Positions 1 to 10,953 of a stretch of DNA of 64,000 nt are shown piece by piece. Origin of the DNA: Aspidapion aeneum (Eukaryota > Arthropoda > Insecta > Coleoptera > Brentidae); NCBI GenBank assembly GCA_963576565.1, contig OY755047.1, forward strand, positions 30,913,351-30,977,350, read 5' to 3'. How positions within the stretch are numbered: the first letter of the stretch is position 1; the number at the start of each line of letters is the position of its first letter. Below the pieces are notes generated by a model that worked only from the letters and a program-made list of their open reading frames with translations, was not told the DNA's origin and made no database searches. A program made the translations under genes and the position numbers.

Positions 1-329
1 AACCATTCATTTTAAAAAATCATTTTATATTTTTATTGATAAAACCAAAATTTCAAATGAACAAAAAAATACAATCAAATTTTAAAACAATACTAGGGTA
101 TATAAAAATTCAATAAAATTTTTAGCACATCACATAGATGAAAATTTAACGCGGAAAGAACATTTCCACATTACATACCCACAACATAAATAATATGATA
201 CCAAGTTCATGTTGTTTAGTGGGTGTACTATATAAGGCAAGATATTGCATTTCATTAAAATATTTAAAAAATATTTATTACGCATTATGTCACTTAAAAA
301 TTCAATATTTAATTTTAATTTGAGGATCT

Positions 330-524
330 GCAATTAACTCAATATTAAAGCCATTAAAAAAGTTACAAAATAAAATTAATAAATGTGCTCACAGACTTCC
401 ATTTTTAGAACCAACAGTTAATTTGTATGAACGACTTGGTTATTTAAACTTATATAAATTCTATAATTTAAAAATATTAATTGAAAGAAATGATTGTCAT
501 GATCATACAACTCGCCAAAATTAA
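330..524 (+). pseudogene. Fragment of a non-LTR retrotransposon reverse transcriptase C-terminus
   Basis: A frame open for about 60 codons ends at a TAA at 522-524. It contains LKPLKKLQNKINKC followed later by LYERLGYLNLYKFYNLKI. That order, a leucine/lysine-rich LQNK segment and then a short helix with LY..L..L, resembles the region downstream of the RT domain in jockey/CR1-type LINEs. There is no start codon, no catalytic motif and no preserved flank, so this is at most a relic. The family call rests on pattern resemblance only. Confidence 0.35.
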
Positions 525-830
525 AACTTGAAATTAATACAGTTTAAAACTAATACTGGCAAAAATGTTTATTATATTTGGGTATTACTAGTTACAATAA
601 TCTACCATAAAGCATCGAAGACATTAAACCTCTTCATTTATTGAAAAAATATACAATACAATATTTTCTTAAATTAAAATAAAATCAAATGATAGTTTGA
701 CCACTGGGTTTTATTTGGAATGAATTGTTTGTATTATTTTTATTATGAAATTATTTTTATTTATATTTTTTTATTATGATTTTCATTATGAGTTTGTGTA
801 GTATTTTCCCTGTAATGGACATTCAGTTTA

Positions 831-2064
831 AAACTATGTGGTTTTCACTTTTTCCACGTCGATTACAGGGATATGAATTATCCTTGTTTGGAATACGTCC
901 TCACACGCTGCAGGAACAGTGATCCATGCCAATCCACGACCGGTTTCAGCCTTCTGGGGCCATCCTCAGGAGAATGCAGGCGATAGCTCCATGTAGAGCA
1001 TAGCTGTGTGAAACCAACAGAAACAACTACTCCGAGGGAAAATACCCCTACGGGCATTAGAGTATACTGATGGTTAGATGTGTTCGTTGGGAACTTGTTA
1101 AAACTATGTGGTTTTCACTTTCTCCAACATCGATTACAAGGATATGAATCATCCTTATTTGGAACACGTCCTGACAAGCTGCAGGAACAGTGATCCATGC
1201 CAATCCACGACCGGTTTCGGCCTTCTTGGGCCATCCTCAGGAGAATGCAGGCGATAGCTCCATGTAGAGCATAAGCTGTGTGAAACCAACAGAAACAACT
1301 ATTCCGAGAGAAAATAATACCTCTCCCGGCATGGTTAGAAGCTTTGGTTGGAAACTTGTTAAAACTATGTGGTTTTTACTTTCTCCAACGTCGATTACAA
1401 GGATATAAATCATTCTTGTTTGGAACACGTCCTCACAAGCTGCAGGACAGTGATCATTTGCCAATTCACAACCGGTTTATGCCTTCTTGGGCCATCCTCA
1501 GGTGAATGCAGGCGATAGCTTCGTGTAGAGCATAAGCTGTCTGAAACCAACAAAAACTACTACTCCGAGGGAAAATACCCCTACCGGCATCGAATTATAC
1601 TGATGGTTAGATGCTTTCGTTGGGAACTTATTAAATTTATATGGTTTTCGCTTTCTCCAGCGTCGATTAAAAGGATATGAATCATCCTTGTTTGGAACAC
1701 GTCCTAACAAGCTGCAGGAACAGTGATCCAAACCAATCCACGACTGGTTTTGGCCTTCTTGAGCCATCCTCAGGAGAATGCAGGCGATAGCTCCGTGTAG
1801 AGCATAAGCTGTGTGATGCCAACAGAAACAACTACTCCGAGGGAAACAGCACTAAGGTCACTCATCGTCAAGCATAAAGCTTGCCTTTACGATGAGTGTC
1901 CTTAAACAACACCCCTACCGGCATTGAATTATACTGATGGTTAGCTTTCATTGATATCCTTTCCTTGTAATCGACGTTAGAGAAAGTGAAAACCGCATAG
2001 TTTTAACAAGTTCCCAACGAAAGCATCTAACCATCAGTATAATTCAATGGTTCACACAGCCATT
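831..2064. repeat. Tandem repeat, about 270-bp unit, four copies plus an inverted partial copy
   Basis: Copies begin near 831, 1101, 1362 and 1633, each opening with a variant of AAACTATGTGGTTTTCAC and continuing through GAACACGTCCTCACAAGC and GAGAATGCAGGCGATAGC. Spacings are about 270, 261 and 271 bp. The fourth copy is lengthened by a small hairpin insertion. At 1955-2060 part of the unit recurs on the opposite strand. Open frames here follow the repeat and are not genes. Confidence 0.9.
1854..1903. repeat. Short hairpin inserted in the fourth 270-bp repeat copy
   Basis: AAGGTCACTCATCGT at 1854-1868 is matched by ACGATGAGTGTCCTT at 1889-1903, 14 of 15 bases complementary, around a centre containing AAGCTT. 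It interrupts only the last copy of the tandem repeat, so it arrived after the array was amplified. Confidence 0.75.
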
Positions 2065-2209
2065 AAGTTTGTTGGGAAATAAATTGAATTAATTCATTAA
2101 AGATATTTGACAGAGCGTCACTGTTTATTTTCCACGTCGACCTGGTAAGGACACTGCCTTCTGAAGCCTAGCGACGCAGTTTTCGTGATACAGTGACCCT
2201 ATATGCTTG

Positions 2210-2265
2210 TAGGGTCACTGCATCCTGGAAGCCTGGCACTATGTCTTCGTGATGCAGTGACCCTA
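2210..2265. mobile_element. 56-bp palindromic micro-MITE (TAGGGTCACTGCATC ends)
   Basis: The unit begins TAGGGTCACTGCATC and ends with its exact complement. It is flanked on both sides by ATATGCTTG (2201-2209 and 2266-2274). A diverged neighbour lies at about 2147-2201. A second copy with its own direct repeats occurs at 33221-33285. Its minute size and terminal repeats suggest a non-autonomous DNA element, perhaps hAT-like given the 8-9 bp duplications. Confidence 0.7.
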
Positions 2266-2443
2266 ATATGCTTGTTCAACATGACGACCTCTAGGGGTTG
2301 TGACCTCTAGGGGTGGCGGCCAACTTCCGTCGTTTCTATTGGAGGTTGCCCAGTCGAACCGCTATCTAATTATTTTTCTATATCTGGTTGGGGCCCAACG
2401 ATCCTAGACACACAGGATTGCTTATTTCCATTTAACTCTGAGC

Positions 2444-3472
2444 AAAATTATTTAAGAAAAGGCGGACCTGTCCCTCACGCCCTCCGATTTTCTTGATTTT
2501 TTGTGCGAATATTACCTACCTGGAGAATAGACAAAGGCCAAAATATTAACTTTGAAAAAAATTTATTGGCTAGGATATAGCTATTTTTCTGTTTTTCAGA
2601 AATTTTTGACATGATTTTGGGTATTTTCTATGATTCAAAAGTTTTTTGCAGTAAAATTTTGAAAATTGGTACATTGATGTAGAAATGATCAGAGAACAAG
2701 AATGTGGTCAATAATTTGACCTAGGACAAATTTGCACAAAAATGGTGGCCAAAACCCCTAAAATTTACAGAAAAATACCCATTTCTTGGGAAAAATTTTC
2801 TTTAAATTTTTTAAATGCGTCTTACAGATAAAGAATTAGCCAATCTAATGAGCGTTTACTCATATTTTTCGGATAAATCGTTTAGGAAATATATTGTTTC
2901 AAAATTGGAAGTTTTTTTTGTTCGCGGTAAAAATTGAGATTTTTGACCCAATAAGACAAACTTCGACTAATTTTGTGTGAGCGACACAGGTAGCTATTTA
3001 AAAAAAAAGTAAAAAATGCAAACCAGTCAAACGCACCGGGTGATTTAGCTATATTAGGCCAGTCATTAAAGCGAAAAAAAGACCCCCAGCTTGCAAAAGG
3101 TGTTGTCGTCCCGATTTTGACATATGACATTGACATTGGAGTCCTAAAAACAAATTTGAATTTTCGACCTTGTGGGCCCCCCCCCCCCCCCCGCCATCTT
3201 GGATTTAGTGTGCACAAACAGGGTTTTTTTTAAAATTACTTGGTTACTGTACGTTTAAGAAAAGAAAGTTTTGAACAAAAGTTGAAGACGTTAAAATTCC
3301 CTACAAAAACGCTTTTTACATTTTTTTGTCCGACGAATGGTTTATGACGCTAAATATTTCGCCTCTACTTTGGATTTTGACCAATTTTTTTTTGGTGGCC
3401 TTTAACTTCGAAACTGCTTATTTTTGAGAAAATCTGTAATAACGTAAAATAAAGACCAACTAATAGCCTATA
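2444..3472. repeat. Left arm of a large inverted repeat (foldback)
   Basis: This arm is the diverged reverse complement of 11686-12735. Matching landmarks are the stretch around GAATGTGGTCAATAATTTGA, the AATGGGTATTTTTCTGTAAA stretch (opposite strand), a run of C before GCCATCTTGGATTTAG, and the TAGGCTATTAG inner end. The arms were once separated by only about 250 bp; the gap now contains the BEL/Pao element. A 30-bp segment at 2390-2421 is also matched in inverse at 13985-14020, outside the right arm. Confidence 0.85.
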
Positions 3473-3703
3473 AAATAATATATCACTGAGTTCATCTGGG
3501 TAGTACCCTTGCTGTTAGCAGTACACCCGTTTCCTATGTATTTCCATATTATATGCAAAATAAATCGAAATTATTCAGTTTTATGTAATTTTCTAAAAAG
3601 GTAAGCATTTTACAGAAAGTATGTAATGAACTTTATTGTAAAAAATTAAATTATATTTTAAACGATGTATCACCTAAGTGGGCCAAGTCCACGGCAGCAC
3701 TTA

Positions 3704-3708
3704 ATTGG
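3704..3708. other. Target-site duplication of the BEL/Pao element, left copy (ATTGG)
   Basis: ATTGG lies immediately outside the LTR and is repeated exactly at 11663-11667 on the other side. A 5-bp duplication fits BEL/Pao integrases. Confidence 0.85.
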
Positions 3709-4417
3709 TGGGGCTCCCTGGTGGTCCAGATAGGAGAGTTGTCTGGAATTTAACGGTGTCAGATGTGGACTGTAATTTTAAGGGAATAAGGTCATAGGCT
3801 AAGCTGGTACAAGGGATTCTGAAATGGTCTAGTTTACCTTCTAGGTTAGTGTAGCAATAAACAAATGTATGTAAGGTAAAAATAATGCATTTTCACTTAC
3901 CATTTTTATACAGGAAGTGGAACTCATGGGAGGACGTGCTGTTCAACCGTATTTTTTGCACCCCACATGAATGTGGTAGGAGAGTCGCTAACACGCGTGT
4001 ATTATCGTTCGAAGGCGAAACGGTTCTCTGTGATGCGGCAGCAGGTATCGCTGCTGCGTTCATTCTCCCACATGTCGCCCAGTGGCGTCGTTAATCCATA
4101 GGCGTAGGAGAAAAGGAATAAGTAGGAAGGAATGAGATTACGAAGGTCCATATTAAAGGAACTAGGAACCTTAGTAATTCAAAATGCATTTTATGTAAAG
4201 TAAATTAATTATAGCAAATTGTAATATTTGCCTTTAAAACCGCGGGAGTTTCAAATGCAAATAACCCAGTAATTTTAAGTACTTAATTAGTTAATTAATA
4301 CTAAATAAACAAAAAATAGAAAATGCTCTAGTGAATCACCAAATAGCCTAATTCGAACCAATTTGGTAAATTATAGTAAAAAGAACATATTTACAAAAAG
4401 GAAGGCGGGACGAACCA
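3709..4417 (-). repeat. 3' LTR of the BEL/Pao element
   Basis: On the element's strand it starts TGGTTCG and ends AGCCCCA. It matches 10954-11662 at every position I compared. The 69-residue open frame at 3885-4094 occurs in both LTRs and is incidental. Confidence 0.92.
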
Positions 4418-4430
4418 TTTCCCACCCCCC
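4418..4430 (-). promoter_or_regulatory. Polypurine tract for plus-strand priming
   Basis: On the element's strand the sequence is GGGGGGTGGGAAA, directly abutting the TGGTTCG start of the 3' LTR. This is where second-strand synthesis is primed in LTR elements. Confidence 0.85.
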
Positions 4431-4459
4431 TGAGAATGCCCAGGGGCATTTCAGAGAGT

Positions 4460-7400
4460 TTAATTTGTAGGCAGGGCGCATAGTTTTACCAAAGGCCGTT
4501 TGTAGGTACCTTTAGTAGTCTTTACAATAGCAACCCGTGGAACATTATCAGAACCTTTAATAAGGTCTTCAATGCGGCCTAGGGGCCAATCCAATGGAGT
4601 GGAATTTTCATCTTTGATCAGTACCATAGTACCAATATCAATGGAAGCAAGAGGTTGGTGCCATTTGGCTCGCTGTTGCAAAGTGTGCAAATATTCGCGA
4701 TGCCAGCGAATCCAAAAATCGCGGTGCATTCTTTGCAACAGTTGCCACCTGGACAGCCTGTTTAACGCAATATCGCAGTAGTTTGGATCGGGTATTGTAC
4801 CTGGAGGCCTCAAATTTAAAAAATTATTAGGAGTCAAGACCGCCAGATCAGTAGGATCGGTGCTTAAGGCACATAAAGGACGTGAGTTCATTATGGCTTC
4901 AACTTGGGTTAAAACCGTATTTAATTCCTCATAGGTGAGTATTTGATTTCCAACTACCCTGTGAAGATGAGTCTTTAAAGATTTAATGTTTGATTCCCAA
5001 ATGCCTCCCATGTGGGGAGCAGCAGGTGGGTTAAAAGACCAAACTATACCTTCCCCCTTCACGCAATCAGAAAAAATTTGTCGCAAGTATTTTTCAGAGG
5101 CCACGAAGTTGGTCCCGCAGTCTGAAGAGATCTTTGAGCATAGTCCTCTTCTAGCTATGAAGCGGCGCAGAGCAGCCAGAAAGGCTTCTGATGTCATATC
5201 AGAGACTAACTCTAAATGCACGGCTTTAACAGCGCAACAGATAAATAAACAGACATATGCTTTCATGGTTTTTGCACCTCTGGTCCGACCAAGAGTAATC
5301 GTGAACGGACCACAAAAATCTATACCTACATTTTCGAACACCTTTGCTTCGGAAACTCTAAATTTCGGTAGGTTACCCATAGGGGGTTGAAGGGAGTTAG
5401 GTTTAGTTTTCCAGCAAGTATGGCAAGAACTTAAAACTTTTCTCACTACCTTTTTAGCAGACAATACCCAGAAGTTTTGCATTAGTAAAAAAGTTGTGGT
5501 CTGTATACCACAATGAAGATTGCTGCGATGCAAATCTAAAATCAGTAATTCAGTGAATTTTGCACTAGAAGGCAAAAGAATTGGAAATTTTTTATCGTAT
5601 GATAAATTTGAATGGCATAAACGGCCTCCAACACGAAGCAAATCGTAGCTTTCATTATGCAAAAATGGACATAATTTTTGAAAAGCTTTTGGAAGCTGTT
5701 TCTTATCTTTTAGTAATTCAATTTCTTTTTGGAAAGAAAAAGATTGTACGCATTTCGAAATAAAAAGTAAGCTTTTGTAGTAATCCTGATTTGTAAGGTA
5801 ATCAGTAGCAAAATTGTATGAGGGATTTTTAAACTTTTGTAACCCTCGCAAAAAGTAAGCAACTATTCTCTTAATTTTAAAAAGAGAACTGTATTTTTCA
5901 AACAAGTTGTTTACATAATATTCAACTGTTTGTTCGCAAGTAAAAACGTTAAAAATATTTTTTCGCTGTTCTTCCAAAACTGCATTCCCATCGTAAGTAA
6001 CTGTCATAAAATCCCAAGTATTTGTAGGTTGGTTTAGAAAAGAAGGCCCTTCTAACCAAAAATAAAATCTTTGTAAATCAGAGGGATACATTTCCCTAGT
6101 ACCGCAGTCAGCAGGATTTTGTTCAGTAGGAACATAATGCCAAAACTCAGGGCTAATTCTTCCTTGTATATAGGCAGTTCTATTCGAAACAAATGTTTTA
6201 AATTTGTGAGGAGATCCCTGAATCCAAGATAAGGTCACTGTGCTATCAGTAAAAGCAAGAATTTTATCAAATTTAATTTTTTCCGAGAACGTTTCTAGTA
6301 AAAAATCCATTAATTTAGCCAACAAAACAGCTCCTAAAAGCTCTAGTCTTGGTAAAGTTAGTTTACGACGCAACGGTGCGACTCTAGATTTACTACAAAC
6401 AAAAAAAACTTTAATGTTTCCATCAGAATAAAAAATTCGAATATAAGCGACAGCACAATAGGCCCGTTCTGAACTATCGCAAAATCCTACTAGCTGGATT
6501 TGACTAGCATTAGGCAAAATTATTTGACGAGGAATTTTAACAGAATGCAAAAACTTTAATTCATTTTTAAATTTTTCCCATTTAAAAACAATTTCCGGAC
6601 TGACAGGGTCGTCCCAGTTTAAGTCTTCTGCCCAGCAGTATTGAACAATTAATTTTAAAATTAAAACTATTGGCGCCAAAAAAGACAGAGGGTCGTAAAT
6701 GCGGGCCAAATTACTTAAAATTGTTCTTTTAGTGCATGTTTGGAGAGAACAGTCGAAAGTATAAAAAAATTCATCAGTATGAGGGTTCCAATTTAAACCG
6801 AGAATTTTCAAAGTTGAATTTTCAGCATCTAAATCGAGAGAAAGAGCCTTCATCGAAATGTGTGACTCAGGAAGATCGGATAGTAACTCGGGACAATTGC
6901 TCGCCCATTTACGCAATTCGAATCCACCTCGGCTAAGTAGCTCGATTAATTGATTTTTCATCTCAGTGGCCTTAAAAAAGTCATCACTTCCCGAAATCAC
7001 ATCATCGACAAAAACTGCCTCCTCAATGATTTTTGAGGCAAGAGGAAGGTCCTCATGCTCTCTAGCAAGTTGCAGCAAAGTTCTGATAGCCAAAAAGGGG
7101 CTACAAGAGACCCCGAATAAAACTCTATTTATTTCGAAGTCTTGAATAGGCTGGTTAGGATCAAACCTCCAAACTATTCTTTGAAAATTAGTTTGACTAG
7201 GGTCAACTAAAATCATCCTGTACATTTGACGGATGTCGCAACAAAAGCAAAATTTATGCAAACGATAAAGTAATAAAATTTTTTGTAAGTCCCTTTGTAA
7301 AGGGGGCCCAGTATAAACAGCGTTGTTGAGCGAGATTTTGCCAGGGGCGTGCATGCTCGCATCAAAAACCACCCTCAGGGGGGTGCTAGTAGAATCTTTT

Positions 7401-9751
7401 TTAAACACCGCATGGTGTGCAATATAAAAATGATTTGAAATTTCGGTCGGCAAAGGTGCAGAAACCGGTTGCATATGATTATTATCTAAATAATCTTGTA
7501 AAACAGAGCTGTAGGCAGCATAAAAATCAGGGTTTTGTAGCAATTTCTTCTCAAGGGAGAAAAAACGACGTACGGCAATGGATCGAGTGTCGCCAAAATC
7601 TGGAGCAGTAACTTTAAATGGTAAAGATACAATATATCTCCCCTCCTCATTTTTTGAGGTAGTTTTCAAAAAATAATTTTCGCAAAACTCATCTTCGGGG
7701 TCAATGGCCTTGACATTAGGTATGTCATCTATTTGCCAAAATCGTTGTAGATTTTTATCTAAATTGACAAAAGAATCGTTCATTGACGTAGTAAAAAATG
7801 TTTTAATTTGATTTGTAGTTGAAGGTGAAAGTGAAAGATTGCCCATTATTCCCCAACCAAAAATAGTATTAATGCAGACGGGGTTGTTGGGTCCCGTAGA
7901 CAAACGACCGTCTAGCAAAATGTAAGGGTACACATCGCCGCCCAACAATAAATCAATTTTATCGCTTTTATTAAAGCCTGGGTCAGCTAGTTCTAAGTTG
8001 GCGAGAAAAGGAAAACTTTTAATCGAAAATGAGGAATGAGGTAAATCACTACAAATTTTATCGAGTATTATCGCATCAAAATTAAAAACAAAATTATTAT
8101 CACGCAAAGAGGATATATTGCAATTAATTCCAGATTTTGCCGAAGTTGTCATTCGATCTAAGCTTTGTAGAGTCATGGCGATATTAAATTTAGGAAGGCC
8201 CAAACTATCAGCACATGACTTAGATATAAATGAAGATTGAGCACCAGAGTCACAGATGGCGCGCACTGTGTGCCAATTTTGAAAAACATCCTGTATTTGT
8301 ATTAAAGCGGTACAGAGAAGTATTTCGCGATCATTTAAAGACATACCAGTAACAATGGTGTTAGTGGTTCTATTAAATTCGGTAGCCACGGGGCTCCTCG
8401 GGGGTTGCACTGCAGAAGTAGAGGGGCTACTCGCAGGACTAGGTGTAGAATTAATAGGAAAAAAATGTAAGAGACTGTGATGAAATTGGCCACAATGTAA
8501 ACATCTTTTTTCTGATTTGCATTGCTGGGGTAAATTATGCTTTGAGGCCAAACAGTTGACACACGCTTTATGTTGTTTAACAATCTCAAAACGTTGCTGG
8601 GGAGTTTTCGCCAAAAAATTAGGACATCTGTATATTATATGATCGCCACTTTTACAGAGAAAACAAAATTTTTGAGGGTTTGGAGTATTATTTAAGCCAC
8701 TTTGGCCATTTGGAGACTGGGAGGCATTTTTGGAGGCTCTCTGAGTATTAGCAAACAAAGCAGATCGATTTTGAAACTTTGCTTGATTTTTCTGACTTGA
8801 AATTGACAAATCTTTATTTTTTAAGTAATCTTGAGTTTGTTGTATTTGTTCCAACGCAATGCAATGGCTAGAAACAAAAGCACGAATTTTATCATAAGAG
8901 GGGATCTCATTGGAGCAATAATTTTGCTCAAATGCCTTGCGCGTGGTTAGGTCCAACCTATCCAAGAGCATTTGTGCCATAATATAATCCCAAAACTCCG
9001 TTTTAAAACCCATGACTTTTAAAGCACTTAAGTTTTTCGAAAAACAATCAAGCAAATTCCTCAAATTCGTAGCATTCTCTTTAGTAAGAGGAGAGAAGCC
9101 TTCAATTGCCTTCCAGTGAAGGTAAGCTTGTAATCGTTTATTTGTATACCTATCCACCAAGGTGTGGTAGGCATTTAAATAATTTTCAGCAAGGATAGGA
9201 ATGTCAGAAATGACATCCAGGGCAGGGCCCTTTAAATTAGAAAAAAGCAAATTGAATTTTTCAAAGTTTCCCAGCGACCTATTATTGTGCACGGTAGCAT
9301 TAAAGGCTTGCAAAAAGGTTGGAAACTCCTTAAATTCCCCTTGAAAAAGAGGTATTTTTATCCTAGGCAGTAAACCATGCTGGTCTGTGGAGGCACAGGG
9401 ACTGCCCATGGGATTTATCGTACTGCTCAAAAGCCCTCCATCTTCAAAGGGTAGTTCGAAAAGTTCGTAAAATATAGTGGAAATCTCGTCACAGCGTTTG
9501 CAAAAGTCCATAAACACTTTGTTTTCTACTACTAAGCGATCCTCATCAGAGGCTACCAACGTCAACAAAGTATTATGGTGCTTTTCAAAATCTTTTTTGA
9601 TTTTTGACAATGTCCGAAATTTGACTTTAAAGCCGCTGTGATAGGCAGGGTCATTTTTTGCGAGGGTCGCGGATTCAATGATCAAATTTAGCTGTGAAAT
9701 CGCACTATAGCGCAAGGCTTTAGCCTTTAAAATTTTATCCGAACTAGACAT
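4460..9751 (-). CDS. BEL/Pao gag-pol polyprotein, 1763 residues
   Basis: An uninterrupted polyprotein. The N-terminal gag-like region (about 1-350) contains the GEFKEFPTFLQAF segment typical of BEL/Pao gag. CCHC knuckles follow at 363-376 (CFLC...H...C) and about 397-425. The aspartic protease has DSGA at 501-504. The reverse transcriptase has the first catalytic Asp in CCDIRQMY (839) and FVDD at 914-917. RNase H residues are Asp1092, Glu1137 and Asp1169. The integrase has an HHCC finger (His1408, His1413, Cys1443, Cys1446) and a core with Asp1477, Asp1544 and Glu1586. The C-terminal 100 residues match the domain that follows integrase in Pao elements. Length and domain order are normal, and gag and pol share one frame with no shift. 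The first ATG after the leader is used. It should be competent for particle formation, reverse transcription and integration, but activity cannot be judged from sequence alone. Confidence 0.95.
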   Translation of the reverse strand: MSSSDKILKAKALRYSAISQLNLIIESATLAKNDPAYHSGFKVKFRTLSKIKKDFEKHHNTLLTLVASDEDRLVVENKVFMDFCKRCDEISTIFYELFELPFEDGGLLSSTINPMGSPCASTDQHGLLPRIKIPLFQGEFKEFPTFLQAFNATVHNNRSLGNFEKFNLLFSNLKGPALDVISDIPILAENYLNAYHTLVDRYTNKRLQAYLHWKAIEGFSPLTKENATNLRNLLDCFSKNLSALKVMGFKTEFWDYIMAQMLLDRLDLTTRKAFEQNYCSNEIPSYDKIRAFVSSHCIALEQIQQTQDYLKNKDLSISSQKNQAKFQNRSALFANTQRASKNASQSPNGQSGLNNTPNPQKFCFLCKSGDHIIYRCPNFLAKTPQQRFEIVKQHKACVNCLASKHNLPQQCKSEKRCLHCGQFHHSLLHFFPINSTPSPASSPSTSAVQPPRSPVATEFNRTTNTIVTGMSLNDREILLCTALIQIQDVFQNWHTVRAICDSGAQSSFISKSCADSLGLPKFNIAMTLQSLDRMTTSAKSGINCNISSLRDNNFVFNFDAIILDKICSDLPHSSFSIKSFPFLANLELADPGFNKSDKIDLLLGGDVYPYILLDGRLSTGPNNPVCINTIFGWGIMGNLSLSPSTTNQIKTFFTTSMNDSFVNLDKNLQRFWQIDDIPNVKAIDPEDEFCENYFLKTTSKNEEGRYIVSLPFKVTAPDFGDTRSIAVRRFFSLEKKLLQNPDFYAAYSSVLQDYLDNNHMQPVSAPLPTEISNHFYIAHHAVFKKDSTSTPLRVVFDASMHAPGKISLNNAVYTGPPLQRDLQKILLLYRLHKFCFCCDIRQMYRMILVDPSQTNFQRIVWRFDPNQPIQDFEINRVLFGVSCSPFLAIRTLLQLAREHEDLPLASKIIEEAVFVDDVISGSDDFFKATEMKNQLIELLSRGGFELRKWASNCPELLSDLPESHISMKALSLDLDAENSTLKILGLNWNPHTDEFFYTFDCSLQTCTKRTILSNLARIYDPLSFLAPIVLILKLIVQYCWAEDLNWDDPVSPEIVFKWEKFKNELKFLHSVKIPRQIILPNASQIQLVGFCDSSERAYCAVAYIRIFYSDGNIKVFFVCSKSRVAPLRRKLTLPRLELLGAVLLAKLMDFLLETFSEKIKFDKILAFTDSTVTLSWIQGSPHKFKTFVSNRTAYIQGRISPEFWHYVPTEQNPADCGTREMYPSDLQRFYFWLEGPSFLNQPTNTWDFMTVTYDGNAVLEEQRKNIFNVFTCEQTVEYYVNNLFEKYSSLFKIKRIVAYFLRGLQKFKNPSYNFATDYLTNQDYYKSLLFISKCVQSFSFQKEIELLKDKKQLPKAFQKLCPFLHNESYDLLRVGGRLCHSNLSYDKKFPILLPSSAKFTELLILDLHRSNLHCGIQTTTFLLMQNFWVLSAKKVVRKVLSSCHTCWKTKPNSLQPPMGNLPKFRVSEAKVFENVGIDFCGPFTITLGRTRGAKTMKAYVCLFICCAVKAVHLELVSDMTSEAFLAALRRFIARRGLCSKISSDCGTNFVASEKYLRQIFSDCVKGEGIVWSFNPPAAPHMGGIWESNIKSLKTHLHRVVGNQILTYEELNTVLTQVEAIMNSRPLCALSTDPTDLAVLTPNNFLNLRPPGTIPDPNYCDIALNRLSRWQLLQRMHRDFWIRWHREYLHTLQQRAKWHQPLASIDIGTMVLIKDENSTPLDWPLGRIEDLIKGSDNVPRVAIVKTTKGTYKRPLVKLCALPTN

Positions 9752-10953
9752 GATTTAAAAAAAAATCCAAAAAATAATTGACAAAAATTAGGTAAACTGA
9801 AAAAAAAATCAAAATTTGGACACCCTGTATAAATATTAATGTCCTACGTTTAATTACAATAATCAAACTATAAGCGCACAAAAGTAAAGAAAATACCCGA
9901 TGCAAACTAATGATAACAAAAAAACTTGTGTATAAGTTTTTTTATCTTCGCCTGGCGAATTCAAATAAGTAGGTACCTACTATGTATTAAATTTAAAAAT
10001 AAATACCTACAAATCAAAAGCATTTAATTTGGTAAAACTATTTATCTGCCTTTACACGAAAACAAATTCTCAAGTTAAGAATTAAATTTCCTTCAAAATT
10101 TATTATGCACGCAAAAAATGGATACAATCATAGCCATTTGCAGACAGATATTATAATAGTAAATTAGAAATAGATATATTCATAGCAATTTTTACGCAAA
10201 AACGAATATAGTAAAGCATCCGCAATCGGATATAGTCATAGCAATTTGCAATAAGCAAAAATGAATATGGCAATTTGGAGATTTTTTTCGAGCAAATTGG
10301 ATATAATTATAGCAATCCACAAATGTGAAGGCACAACGGCTAAAATAATAGCACTTTGCAGACACTATTTTAAACTATTTCCAGTGACAAACAAAAAAAC
10401 ACCCAAATTCTATACGGTTTTTTTTTACAAAAAAGAAACGAAAAAACTTGATTTATTCGAAACAAAAAAAGCATAGTAGTTTACAGATTTTATCTGTGTT
10501 TGGTTTTTCGCATGAAAAGGCTAAATTTATTGTTAAAAATATTTAATTTTTACACAAAAAAAATCGCAAAATGTATTTTAGAAACCTAGGGGTTTTCTAA
10601 AGTAGGCATGTAAGAAAAACAAGGGTTTTTCTTGCATTTGTTTTTACACAAAAAAAAATCGCAAAATGTATTTTAGAAACCTAGGGGTTTTCTAAAGTAG
10701 GCATGTAAGAAAAACAAGGGTTTTTCTTGCATTTGTTTTTACACAAAAAAAAATCGCAAAATGTATTTTAGAAACCTAGGGGTTTTCTAAAGTAGGCATG
10801 TAAGAAAAACAAGGGTTTTTCTTGCATTTGAAACCAGTAAAAAAGGCATTTAGGAAAAACAAGGGTTTTTCTTGCATTTGAAACCAGTAAAAAAAACTAA
10901 CCTAAAAAGGCAAAAAAACGATTCCAGAAATCCGGGTCGCTAAGGATCAAAAA
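9752..10953 (-). other. 5' leader of the BEL/Pao element
   Basis: About 1.2 kb lies between the 5' LTR and the gag-pol start. It is A/T-rich and holds no supported gene. The bases just inside the 5' LTR (TTTTTGATCC on the element's strand) do not begin with the usual TGG, so I could not assign a tRNA primer-binding site. Confidence 0.7.
10544..10905. repeat. 94-95 bp tandem repeat within the retrotransposon leader
   Basis: Three units start with TACACAAAAA at 10551, 10645 and 10740, each carrying AAACCTAGGGGTTTTC and AAAACAAGGGTTTTTCTTGC. They are followed by a shorter repeat of the CAAGGGTTTTTCTTGC part. Each unit can form small hairpins through CCTAGG and the AAAAACAAGGGTTTTT segment. Because it lies in the genomic RNA leader, it could affect packaging or translation; that is inference. 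Confidence 0.9.

Noticed and set aside
3885..4094. 69-codon open frame, identical at 11130-11339
   Set aside because: Duplicated only because it lies in both LTRs; no independent coding evidence.
4986..5390. 134-codon plus-strand frame inside gag-pol
   Set aside because: Shadow of the integrase-coding region on the opposite strand.
10936..10953. Candidate primer-binding site for the BEL/Pao element
   Set aside because: The sequence next to the 5' LTR does not start with TGG and I could not match it to a tRNA 3' end by eye.
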